Shown here: piece by piece, positions 44,901 through 53,800 of the stretch
Position numbering within the stretch: the first letter of the stretch is position 1
How the letters are laid out: each line of letters starts with the position of its first letter
Assembly (NCBI RefSeq): GCF_012275375.1
Contig: NZ_JAAZQJ010000004.1
Span: 372,001 to 436,000 of the forward strand
Direction: 5' to 3'
Length of the DNA: 64,000 nt
Source: Dyella sp. SG609
Lineage (GTDB): Bacteria > Pseudomonadota > Gammaproteobacteria > Xanthomonadales > Rhodanobacteraceae
Translations under genes and position numbers: made by a program
Notes under the pieces: model-generated
The model's database searches: none
What the model saw: only the letters and a program-made list of their open reading frames with translations
What the model was told of the DNA's origin: nothing

Positions 44901-47900
44901 TCGACTACATCATGGGCCAGTTCGACGCCGAGCAGCCGCAGCTGCCGGAGCTCGACGCGCTGATCCGCCGCCTGTGCGAGCTGCGCGACGCGCAGCCGGA
45001 GCCGCAGGTGGCCCACGTGCTGTTCGAGCCGCTGGCCGACGACCTCGCCGCGGAAGGCGAGGTCGACGACGGCGCGCTCGCCGCCGCGCTGGACGCCGCC
45101 ATGCCGGTGCAGCCGGGCGAGACGCACGCGCCGCACGACGCCGCGCCGGCGGCCGAAGCGCCGGTGGACGCATTCACCGCCGAGCTGATGGCCGCGCTGG
45201 GCAGCTTCGACGCCGAACTGCCGGTACACGAAGCCGGCACGACGCACCACGCCGCCGCGCCGGTGGCGGAAGAAGACGATTTCGCCGCGCTCTACGGCGA
45301 CCTCACCGCCGAGGAGCCGCAGCACGCGGAAGCGGTGGAAGACCCGAACGAGATCGTGGTCGAGAACACGCTGTCCTTCGATGGCCACGCGATCGAACCG
45401 ATCGGTCTTTCCGGCGCGCATCCGGGCGCCGCCGAACACATCGAACTCTCGCTCGACGCCGTCGAGCCGGCCGAAGCGCACCTGGTCGACGCCCATGCGC
45501 TGGTCGGGACGGAGCAGCCGGCCGAAGCCTTCACGCATGCGACGCTGGAACCGGCGCTGGCCGAAGGCGAGATCGAAGAGATCGAAGTCGGCGACGTGAT
45601 CGAGAGCGAGCTGGCCGATTTCCTCGGCAGTTCCGAGCCGCTGGCGAATCTCGCCGAGCCGGTCGCGGGGCTGGCCGACGAGCCGGCGGCCGCAGCGGCG
45701 CACGTCGAAGAGACCTCGCTGGCCGATGCCGAGCCGGTGGTCGAACACGAGCACGTCGAGGCCGTGCACGCCGAGCCCGCTCATGTCGAGCCGGAACATA
45801 TCGAGGCGGAGCGCATCGAGGCGGCGCACATCGAGGCGGCGCTGTTCAAGGCCGAAGAGATCGAAGAACCGGCGCCCGAAGCAACCCGCGCGCCGCAGCA
45901 CGACCTCAGCTCCGAATACGCCGGCAGCTGGACCAACGACCAGATCGACCCGGACCTGCTGGAGATCTTCGCCGAGGAAGCGCGCGAGATCCTCGACCAC
46001 TCCGACAGCGTGCTGGCGCAGTGGCGTGCCGAGCCGGCCGAGCCGGAACACATGGCCAGCCTGCAGCGCGACCTGCACACGCTGAAGGGCGGTGCGCGCA
46101 TCGCCGGCATGGTGCCGGTGGGCGATCTCACCCACGCCATCGAAACCTTGCTGGAAAGCCCGGCCGGCCACGATCCGGCGCGCCAGGGCGAGCTGATCCG
46201 CGCGCTCGAAGCCGGCTTCGACGCCCTGCACGGACTGGTGCAGCGCGTGTCGCAGGGCCGCGGCGTGGAATACCCGCAGGCGATGATCGACCGCTTCCTC
46301 GGCCTGGCCGGCGAAGCGAAGCCCTCGGTCGAACACGCCGAACCGGCCGGCCTCGCCGCCGAACCGGCCGATCGCGCCCATCTGCCCGAGCTGCTGCCGG
46401 AAGAAGGCCAGTTCGACGAGATGCGCGGTCCGCAGGAACAGATCCGCGTCCGTTCCGAACTGCTCGACACCCTGGTCAACCATGCCGGCGAGGTGGCGAT
46501 CTACCGTTCGCGCCTGGAACAGCAGGTGGCCGGCTACCGCTTCAACCTGGTCGAGCTGGACCAGACCGTGCAGCGCCTGCGTAGCCAGCTGCGCATGCTG
46601 GAAATCGAAACCGAAGCGCAGATCATCGCGCGCTTCCAGCGCGAGCACCGCGAAGCGGGCATGAGCGTGTTCGATCCGCTCGAGCTGGACCGCTACTCGC
46701 AGTTGCAGCAGTACTCGCGTGCGCTGGCCGAGTCGGTATCCGACCTTGTCTCCATCCAGAGCATGCTGGACGAACTGACCCGCCAGGCCGAAACGCTGCT
46801 GATCCAGCAGTCGCGCGTCAGCTCCGAACTGCAGGATGGCCTGCTGCGCACGCGCATGCTGCCGTTCGACACCATGGTGCCGAACCTGCGCCGCACCCTG
46901 CGCCAGGCCGCACAGGAGCAGGGCAAGAGCGCGCAGCTGTTCGTGGAAGGCGCGCACGGCGAAATGGACCGCACCCTGCTGGACCGCCTGAAGGCGCCGT
47001 TCGAGCACATGCTGCGCAACGCCGTGGCGCACGGCATCGAGTCGCCGGAAGAACGCCGCAAGGCGGGCAAGCCGGCCGAAGGCGCGGTGCGCATCCGGGT
47101 GGCGCGCGAAGCCACCGAGGTGGTGGTGCGCGTGACCGACGACGGCCGCGGCCTGGACCGCGAGGCCGTGCGCAAGCGCGGCATCGAGCGCGGCCTGCTG
47201 CGCGCCGACGCCAAGCCCAGCGACGACCAGCTGCTGGCCCTGATCACCCAGCCGGGCTTCTCCACCGCCAGCAGCGTCACCCAGCTGGCCGGACGCGGCG
47301 TGGGCATGGACGTGGTGGCCAACGAGATCAAGCAGCTCGGCGGCTCCATCGCGGTGGAATCGCAGGCCGGCCAGGGCACCACCTTCGTGCTGCGCCTGCC
47401 GTTCACCCTGGCGGTGACGCAGGCGATCCTGGTGCGCATCGGCGAATCGAACTTCGCCATCCCGATGACTTCGGTGCAGGGCGTGGCCCGCATCAGCCCG
47501 GCCGACCTTACCGAACGCCTGGCCGCGTACGAGCCGAGCTTCCCGTATTCGGGCGAGCAGTACGGCATCCACGACCTGGCCGAACTGCTGGGCATTCCCG
47601 CCGGCCATCCGGGCGACGAGCAGCTGCCGCTGCTGCTGACCCGCGCCGGCGACCTGCGCGCGGCGATCCGCATCGACGCCGTGATCGGCTCGCGCGAGAT
47701 CGTGGTGAAGTCGGTCGGCCCGCAGGTGAGCTCGGTGCCGGGCATCCTCGGCGCCACCATCATGGGCGATGGCTCGGTGCTGATCATTCTCGATCTGCCG
47801 CCGCTGGTGCGCCACGGTATCGTGCGCCGCCAGGAGCGCCTGGCCGAAGGCCTCAGCGCCGTCGAAATGCCGGTGGTGGAAGAAGAGCGCGTGCGTCCGC

Positions 47901-48298
47901 TGGTGATGGTGGTCGACGACTCCATCACCATGCGCAAGGTCACCGGCCGCGTGCTGGAACGCCACGAATACGAAGTGCACACCGCGAAGGACGGCCTCGA
48001 TGCGCTGGAAAAACTGCACGAGCGCGTGCCCGACCTGATGCTGCTCGACATCGAAATGCCGCGCATGGACGGCTTCGAGCTGGCTGAGCAGATGAAGGCC
48101 GACCCGCGCCTGCGCAACGTGCCGATCATCATGATCACCTCGCGTACCGGCGATAAGCATCGCCAGCGCGCGTTCGACATCGGCGTGGACCGCTACCTCG
48201 GCAAGCCGTACCAGGAAATCGAGTTGCTGGCGCAGATCAGCGAAGTGCTGGAGCAGCGTGCGCTGCAGGACCAGGCCACGGAGTCCGCCCATGGCTGA
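41990..48298 (+). CDS. chpA: Hybrid chemosensory histidine kinase ChpA (PilL)
   Basis: CheA-type kinase of 2102 residues controlling PilG and PilH. Histidine phosphotransfer domains: an N-terminal degenerate one with H51 (CADSLHQVQGTLRM), then H735 (RRSFHTLKGSGRLVG), H921 (RAVHTLHGAIAMVD) and H1363 (RDLHTLKGGARIAG), plus weaker helical repeats between. Ala/Glu/Pro-rich linkers fill about 570-690 and 1020-1310. The dimerisation helix LLDTLVNHAGEVAIYRSRLE follows, then ATPase boxes MLRNAVAHGIESPEERR (near 1675), VTDDGRGLDREAV (near 1718) and GRGVGMDVVANEIKQLGG, a CheW domain, and a C-terminal receiver (VMVVDDSITMRKV near 1975; MLLDIEMPRMDGF near 2019). P. aeruginosa ChpA has more Hpt domains. 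It overlaps chpB by 8 bp. Confidence 0.97.
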   Translation: MRLQDHIDFTTLQWVKPELDETLAIAREALESYVENPGDRAVMRSCADSLHQVQGTLRMVELYGAALVAEEMENLAIALLEGHVTQREEAYAAMMRGLMQLPDYLERLSGGHRDVPVVLLPLLNELRASRGQQALHESALFAPNLEAALPDSAPAALNQEEAERMHGRIAELRLRFQQQLLAWFRGQSAEQQLGAMVQTLDAIAARCYSVPGRRLWWITAGVLEGLQQGVLKNQAGEVRQLIGKVDRSIRQLIEQGEASMRGGDADELARKLLYVVAQSRQRSARMDLLVRTYGLDRLLPDEGELEHARGSMSGHNRALLDSVAKAIKEDLLRVKEALDLFLRQANADPAQLSEQTGVLERVGDTLGMLALGVPRRVVTEQRRVLEDIANRMRAPDEELLLDVAGALLYVEASLDDHIESLGADEEPSAEAPVNMLPRSEARHILSTLMQEATANTGKVKDAIVAFIESGWRHQELTDVPGLMDEVSGAMRMLTAPRPAELAEGIGRFVGNELLSDRRVPTSAQMDHLADALAALEYYLEAAREHRGGLEHILDVAEHSLSTLGYWPPPPVRTVLADAEPEAAAPAPAAAPAAFTPDLGTDHELTETVSLATGNDLGGLVIGEAVTPMPSAHELAGLRLVDTEHVPAPAASGANDDDDWVEIEEEVLEQVPSADAINAHAGFQVSVDGIDDEIREIFLEEMQEEIDNLRDAEQKWLADPERLEALTPIRRSFHTLKGSGRLVGASALGEYAWKIENMLNRVLDQSIPANANVQALIRHAIEALPQLRSALMGEGAPTAPLAAIMETADRLSGGSEHASIEDFKPAGTETVRRTVRRRVPRSQLAAEAIPPATLAHVEPAPEPVVHTPAHETIAAPVLPPVDPVLLEILRSEVAQYLQTIRHAINRVDAELRVDDGLLRAVHTLHGAIAMVDIPLLTQLLSPLESLLKRLRAAGHPLSAEGVNLLGKSADAVDYIMGQFDAEQPQLPELDALIRRLCELRDAQPEPQVAHVLFEPLADDLAAEGEVDDGALAAALDAAMPVQPGETHAPHDAAPAAEAPVDAFTAELMAALGSFDAELPVHEAGTTHHAAAPVAEEDDFAALYGDLTAEEPQHAEAVEDPNEIVVENTLSFDGHAIEPIGLSGAHPGAAEHIELSLDAVEPAEAHLVDAHALVGTEQPAEAFTHATLEPALAEGEIEEIEVGDVIESELADFLGSSEPLANLAEPVAGLADEPAAAAAHVEETSLADAEPVVEHEHVEAVHAEPAHVEPEHIEAERIEAAHIEAALFKAEEIEEPAPEATRAPQHDLSSEYAGSWTNDQIDPDLLEIFAEEAREILDHSDSVLAQWRAEPAEPEHMASLQRDLHTLKGGARIAGMVPVGDLTHAIETLLESPAGHDPARQGELIRALEAGFDALHGLVQRVSQGRGVEYPQAMIDRFLGLAGEAKPSVEHAEPAGLAAEPADRAHLPELLPEEGQFDEMRGPQEQIRVRSELLDTLVNHAGEVAIYRSRLEQQVAGYRFNLVELDQTVQRLRSQLRMLEIETEAQIIARFQREHREAGMSVFDPLELDRYSQLQQYSRALAESVSDLVSIQSMLDELTRQAETLLIQQSRVSSELQDGLLRTRMLPFDTMVPNLRRTLRQAAQEQGKSAQLFVEGAHGEMDRTLLDRLKAPFEHMLRNAVAHGIESPEERRKAGKPAEGAVRIRVAREATEVVVRVTDDGRGLDREAVRKRGIERGLLRADAKPSDDQLLALITQPGFSTASSVTQLAGRGVGMDVVANEIKQLGGSIAVESQAGQGTTFVLRLPFTLAVTQAILVRIGESNFAIPMTSVQGVARISPADLTERLAAYEPSFPYSGEQYGIHDLAELLGIPAGHPGDEQLPLLLTRAGDLRAAIRIDAVIGSREIVVKSVGPQVSSVPGILGATIMGDGSVLIILDLPPLVRHGIVRRQERLAEGLSAVEMPVVEEERVRPLVMVVDDSITMRKVTGRVLERHEYEVHTAKDGLDALEKLHERVPDLMLLDIEMPRMDGFELAEQMKADPRLRNVPIIMITSRTGDKHRQRAFDIGVDRYLGKPYQEIELLAQISEVLEQRALQDQATESAHG

Positions 48299-50060
48299 AG
48301 CCCCGGCAGTCGCTCTGCTGTTCGACGACGCGGAACTCGGGGCGCATCTGCGCGAAGCCTTGCGCGAGCGCGGTGCACGCATCGTGCACGAAGGCGCGCT
48401 GGGTACGCTGAGCCGCGAAGTGATCCACGGCACCGGCGCCCAGGTGGTGGTGGTGAACCTCGACGACGAAGCGGCCGACGGCATCGACCGCCTCTACGAC
48501 GTGATCGACGGCGACCATCCGCGCGTGGTGTTCAACGATGCCCAGGCCAGCCGCGGCCTGGACGGCTGGGACCGCGCGCGCTGGGCCCGCCATCTGGCGG
48601 TGAAGGTGCTGGCGGACGGCGATATCGATCCGCCGCGTCCGGCCGATGCCCTGGCGGTCGAAACGCCGGTGGTGCATGAGCCGGTGGCGGTGGCTGCTGT
48701 GGCTCCGGTCGCTGCCGTAGCGTTGGCAGAAACGTTTGAAGAACCGGCAGCCGAAGCCGAGCCGGCCACGCTGGCCGAGATCGAGCCGGTGGCCGACCTC
48801 ACGCTGATCGACGAAGCGCCGGAGATCCTGCTTTCGCCGGTGGTCGGCGAAGCCGCCGACGTTTCCGAATCGCTCGCCGCCGAACTCGAAGCACTGCTCG
48901 CCGCCGATACGGACGAGCCGGCCGACGACGACTTCGGCAGCGGCCTGAAGCCCATCGCCGAAGACGCGCCGCCGCTGCACGACGGCATGTTCGGCGCCGA
49001 CTTCGGCGCGGACTTCCTCGCCGACACGCAAGGCCATGCGCCGCTGCCGCCCGTGCACGAGGACCTCGTCGCCGCGGTGCCGCCGCCGGTGCGCGAAGAA
49101 CTCACCGCCAGCCTTCCCGACGAGCCGCTGGCTGCGCCGCCGAGCGCGCCGCGTCCGTCGTTCCAGCTCGACCATCTGGCGCTGGCGCCGCTGGACGACA
49201 GCTTCATGCCGGCCGACACGCCGATCAAGGTGGAGAAGATGTCCACCGCCGAAGCGTTGCATGCGAGCTGGTCGCTGGTCGACGAGGACGCCCCGCTGGC
49301 CGAAGCGCCCGCGCCGGAGTTCGCCATCGAGAAAGTGAGCGCCGCCGACTTCCTCGCGCCCGACGTGGAGCTGGTGGACGAGGCGCCGCTGATCGAACCG
49401 GGCATGACGCTGGAGCTGGTCTCCATCGAGGAAGCCATCGCGCCGCGCGAGGAGTACTCGCACGAAGTGCACCTGGGCGAACTCGACAGCGCGCTGGGCC
49501 GCGTGCTGCTGCTGGGCGCGACGGTGGACAGCACGGATTCCGTTTGCGCGTTCCTTGCCGCCTTGCCGTCCAGCCTGCGCATGGCCGTGCTGCTGACACA
49601 GCACCAAGGCGCCGCTTCGGTCGATATGTTGTCCGAGCGCCTGTCCAAGCATTCCGCACTGCCCGTGCGCATCGCCAGCCACGGCCAGCGCGCCCGCGCA
49701 GGCGAAGTGCTGCTGGTGCCTGCCAACCGCCAGGTGCGCTTGCTGCGCGATGGCCGTATCGAATGCGAGGCGGTGGATGTGGCTTCGTTCCAGAACCCGT
49801 CCATCGACAGCGCGTTCACCACGGCGGCCAATGTGTTTGGCCGCGATGCCGTGGCCATCGTCTTCGCCGGCCCCGGCACCGATGCGGTAGCGGGCGCGCA
49901 GGCCGTGCACGACCGCGGCGGCCGCGTGTGGGTCGAGCGGGCCTCCGGCGACCATTACGCCGACATGGTGCACGGCGTGGAAGCCGAACGCCTGGCAAGT
50001 TTCACCGGAACGCCGTTCGAACTGGCGGCACGTTTGATCGAAGAGGAAGTCCAGCGATGA
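48291..50060 (+). CDS. chpB: CheB-like protein ChpB, catalytic Ser replaced
   Basis: A 589-residue protein whose C-terminal ~190 residues resemble CheB methylesterase. N-terminal ~110 residues look like a decayed receiver (VALLFDDAELGAHLREALRE, QVVVVNLDDEAADGIDRLYD); then ~280 residues of Glu/Ala/Pro-rich linker. In the esterase part the catalytic His is kept (LLTQHQG, H438) and the Asp too (FAGPGTDAVAGAQ, D531), with spacing close to S164-H190-D286 of Salmonella CheB. But the nucleophile motif GASTGG reads GATVDS, so the catalytic Ser is Thr (T411). It may be inactive, or S414 may substitute. In Xylella the matching gene is called chpB. It overlaps chpA and, by ATGA, chpC. Confidence 0.85.
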   Translation: MAEAPAVALLFDDAELGAHLREALRERGARIVHEGALGTLSREVIHGTGAQVVVVNLDDEAADGIDRLYDVIDGDHPRVVFNDAQASRGLDGWDRARWARHLAVKVLADGDIDPPRPADALAVETPVVHEPVAVAAVAPVAAVALAETFEEPAAEAEPATLAEIEPVADLTLIDEAPEILLSPVVGEAADVSESLAAELEALLAADTDEPADDDFGSGLKPIAEDAPPLHDGMFGADFGADFLADTQGHAPLPPVHEDLVAAVPPPVREELTASLPDEPLAAPPSAPRPSFQLDHLALAPLDDSFMPADTPIKVEKMSTAEALHASWSLVDEDAPLAEAPAPEFAIEKVSAADFLAPDVELVDEAPLIEPGMTLELVSIEEAIAPREEYSHEVHLGELDSALGRVLLLGATVDSTDSVCAFLAALPSSLRMAVLLTQHQGAASVDMLSERLSKHSALPVRIASHGQRARAGEVLLVPANRQVRLLRDGRIECEAVDVASFQNPSIDSAFTTAANVFGRDAVAIVFAGPGTDAVAGAQAVHDRGGRVWVERASGDHYADMVHGVEAERLASFTGTPFELAARLIEEEVQR

Positions 50061-50533
50061 GCGAGCAGCCGTTGCCGCGCGAGATCCGTTGCGTACTGGT
50101 GCCGGTAGGCCATCTGCGCCTGTTGCTGCCCAACGCGACCGTGGCCGAAGTGATCACCTTGCCGACGCCGGAGACGGTGGAAGGCGCGCCGGAGTGGCTG
50201 CTCGGGCGCATTGCCTGGCGCGGCTGGCGCGTACCGCTGGTGTCGTTCACCAAGCTGGCCGGCGCGGAAGAGGGCGACCCGTCGCTCGCAATGCGCGTGG
50301 CCGTGCTGAAGGCGCTGGGCGGCAATCCGAAGCTGCCATTCGTGGCGGTGGTCACGCAGGGTTTTCCGCGACTGACGACGTTGAATGCGGAGCTGATCAT
50401 TCCGACTCACGATGGGACGGAGTTGCCGGCGGGTGTCAAGGCGCAGGTGCTGGTGCGCGATGATGTGGCGGTGATTCCGGATCTTGAGGGGATTGAGGAG
50501 CAGTTGACGGAGATGTTGGAGTTGGCGGGCTGA
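50057..50533 (+). CDS. chpC: CheW-like adaptor ChpC
   Basis: A 158-residue CheW-domain protein, last gene of the operon. Segments: REIRCVLVPVGHLRLLLPNA, VAEVITLPTPETVEGAPEWL, GRIAWRGWRVPLVSFTKLAG, and VQVLVRDD-like AQVLVRDDVAVIPDLEGIEE. The normal CheW turn (GVxNxRG) is changed to GRIAWRGW, as in ChpC proteins that couple extra receptors to the Chp kinase. Its ATG overlaps the chpB stop (50057-50060). The final ~100 bp use more T and G than the upstream operon. The operon ends at the terminator 50698-50728. Confidence 0.9.
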   Translation: MSEQPLPREIRCVLVPVGHLRLLLPNATVAEVITLPTPETVEGAPEWLLGRIAWRGWRVPLVSFTKLAGAEEGDPSLAMRVAVLKALGGNPKLPFVAVVTQGFPRLTTLNAELIIPTHDGTELPAGVKAQVLVRDDVAVIPDLEGIEEQLTEMLELAG

Positions 50534-50697
50534 CCTAGCGTTGTTCGAGCGCCTGGTTGGGCGCTTTGGTTTGGTTCGTGGTGGTGTCCAGGGAAACCAG
50601 TGGAGTGGTTTTGGGACTATCCCTAGAGAGGGAAAATCATGGATGAGGGTTTGATCACGTTCGACGGCGAGGCTGCCGTAGAAGATTTCGATATAGG

Positions 50698-50728
50698 GCC
50701 GAGGTTGCGGTGCAGCCTCGGCTTTTTT
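50698..50728 (+). terminator. Rho-independent terminator of the Pil-Chp operon
   Basis: Stem gccgaggttgc (50698-50708) and gcagcctcggc (50712-50722), one mismatch, three-base loop, then six T (50723-50728). It lies 165 bp after chpC and about 90 bp before the RHS gene. A 38-codon frame from ATG 50639 (after GAGAGGGAAAATC) runs through it; I do not call it a gene. Confidence 0.88.
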
Positions 50729-50814
50729 GTGGGTAAAAATCTGTCGGCAGCGTAGAAGCTATCCCAGCCTCCGGTCTCAGGCGGAGCTGACAGCTCCAAT
50801 AGGGGGAATAGAAC

Positions 50815-53800
50815 ATGAAGTTCTTGGGTCGTCTGATTCGTTGTCTGGCCGTCATGCTTTGGCTAGCCGCACCTGCCGCCATGGCGCAATTCAGCGTGCC
50901 ACCGGATGTCGGTGTTTACGACTACGGTTTCGTGCGCTGCGACGTGCCGCACTTCGGTTATGGCTCTCGCGCGGAAGCCGAGCAGGTCGGCGCGAACTAT
51001 TACTACAAGACGGGCAATTGCTCGGCATACGTCAGCCAGCCTGGGCCTTGGGCGTCGAATACGTACCAGACAGGCGGCATTTGCGGCGGCTCGGATGTCT
51101 ATCAGTACTTCTACCTTGGCGTGGATTACTACTCGCGCGCCAGTGATGGCGTGACTTACACCGCGGGTTCCGGCTGCGCTGATACCTATCACGACGGCAT
51201 GGTGGTCATCATGCAGCGGCCGGCAGCATGCCCGCTGGGTTATGGCGCCAATGATACGACCAAGCTCTGCGATCCGGCGGGGCTGATCGATCCGAACAAG
51301 AACAACAACTACTGCAAGGCGGGTTGCAACGGCACGGACCCCATCCATTCCCGCACCGGCATCGTGCTGGAGCACGAGGTCGATTATCAGGGCGAGGGGA
51401 AGCTCGAACTCAGCCGCTACTACAGCAGCTGGTCGGGCCAGTTCGATACCACCTATTTCGGATCGCAGTGGCGCCATAACTTCAGTCAGCGGGTATCGGT
51501 GGTGACGTCCGGTGGCAAGACGGTGGCGACCGTCTATCGGCCCAATGGCGATCGTTATCACTATCAGCAGGATGCCAATGGCGCGTGGGTCGGCGATGCC
51601 GATGTGGCGCTCAAGTTGACGTCCACCGTCGATGGCTCGGGCAACATCACCTCTTGGTCTGTGCTGGGTCCAAGCGGAGAGATCGAGTCCTACAATGGCA
51701 GCGGCCTGCTGACGGCGATTCAGTGGCACGATCAGCACCGCCTGACGTTTACCTACAACGGCATCCGGCTCTATCAGGTTACCGACGAGAAAGGGCGTGC
51801 GCTCACCTTCAAATACGGCGCGGCGCCGTACGTCAGCGACCAGCGCATTGTGGAAGTGGACGCCCCGAACGGGCTGGCGATCACGTACACCTACGCGGAT
51901 AACGCGGACGTCATTACTGGCGTGAAGTACGCGGGAACCCTGGATGGCAACGCCATCGCCATCGCCAGCACCAAAACCTATGTCTATGCCGATGGCAATC
52001 CGTCCCGGATTGCCCTGGTCGGCCTGATCGACGAACAGGGTCAGCGCACCGGCACCTGGGGCTATGACAGCGTCGGTCGCGGCATCATGTACGTGAATGG
52101 TGCTGCCACGGATTTCGCACGAAAGACCCAGCTGGCCTACAACGGGGACGGTTCGACGACCGTCACCAATTGGATTGATGGTGCAGCCGGGCTCTCATTT
52201 GCCCGCACGTTCAATTTCAATGTACTTCATGGCGTGGCGCATATCGCCTCGTCCACTTGCACCGGATGCACCTCGCCGGCGATTCAACTGCCCGGCGTCG
52301 CCACCATGCCCGCTCTGGCGTCCTACGATGCCAACGGCTACCCGTCGCAGACCAAGGATTTCAATAACAACCTGTCGACCTTTCAGTACGACGGTGCCAG
52401 CGGTTTGAAGGTGCAGGAAGTCGAGGCATCCGGTACCGCTAACCAGCGCACGATCAACACCACCTGGGATACGGCACTGCGCGTGCCGTTGCTGAAGGTG
52501 TCGCTGGACAACCAAGGCAACACCTTTGCCAGGCAGGGCTGGGAATACAACAGCCGGGGCCAGGTCATGGCCAGCTGCGAGATGGATCCCCAGTTGGCAG
52601 GAAGCTACACCTGCACACGTAGCGGAACAGCGCCGGCGGGCGTGCGTCGCTGGACCTACACCTATTGCGAAGCCGTGGATGGCACGCAATGCCCGGTATT
52701 GGGATTACTGCTGTCGAGTGACGGCCCGAGAACCGATGTCGCCGACATCACCACGTACAGCTATTACCTCACCACCGATGAGAGTGGCTGCACCACCATA
52801 GGCGGCGTCTGCCATCACGCCGGTGACCTGTATCAGGTGACCGACGCGGCGGGCCACATCTCGACGTATCTCGCCTATGACAAGGGCGGGCGCGTCACGC
52901 GGTCGCGCGATGCCAACGGTGTGGTCACGGACAGGGTTTACCACCCGCGTGGCTGGTTGGTGCGGACGATCGTCCGCGCCAATGCGGATGGCTCAGCTTC
53001 GGCGAATGACGCCGTCACCGCGATGGAGTACGACGCGACGGGGACGGTCCACAAGGTCACCGATGCCGATGGTGTCGCAGTCACCTATACCTACGATGTC
53101 GCCCACAGGCTGACGGATATCACCGATGCCCTGGGCAACCGCGTGCACTACACGCTCAATGCACTGGGTGCCAAGACCAAGGAAGAGACGTTCGACGCGA
53201 ACGGCACGCTGCGCCGCTCGCTGGCCCGCAGCTATAACACGCTGGGGCAGCTGGTGGGGATCAAGGATGGTTTGAACCACACGGTATTCGACGCCAGCTT
53301 CAGCGACAGCTACGACGGCAACGGCAATCTCGTGCGCAGTGCGGATGCGCTGGGTATTCAGCGCAAGCAGGGCTATGACGCGCTCGACCGTCTGGTCAGC
53401 ACCGTCGATAACTACAACGGTGCGGATCAAGCCACGCAGAATACGCAGAGCGTGTTCGCCTATGACCCGCGGGACAATCTCCAGGGCGTCAGCGATCCCG
53501 ATGGTCTTAATACCACCTACGACTATGATGGTTTGAACAACGCCAAGGCGCTGCATAGTCCGGATACGGGCACGTCCAGCTATCTCTACGACGCTGCCGG
53601 CAATCGGATTCAGGCGACGGACGCCAGGGGCGTGGTCAGCCAGAGCGCCTACGACGCGCTCAATCGAATCACCGCCACTACTTATCCGACGGTCAGCGCC
53701 AACGTCAGTTATCGTTACGACGAGGCTAACTCAGTCACAGGTTGCGCGAGTTCCTATTCAATAGGGCGCTTGACCAGCGTGGTGGAGACGGCTGTAACCA

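Noticed and set aside
39683-48484. A 2933-codon minus-strand open frame opposite pilJ-chpA
   Set aside because: The plus strand carries clear PilJ and ChpA domains; the opposite frame translates to His/Arg/Gly-rich sequence with no fold and is a composition artefact.
50639-50755. 38-codon frame with a fair ribosome binding site after chpC
   Set aside because: It runs through the operon terminator stem and T-run, and its translation (MDEGLITFDGEAAVEDF...) shows no recognisable feature; a leader peptide cannot be excluded but is not supported.
52195-53556. Minus-strand frames inside the RHS gene
   Set aside because: The YD repeats on the plus strand explain the region; the reverse frames have no domain features.
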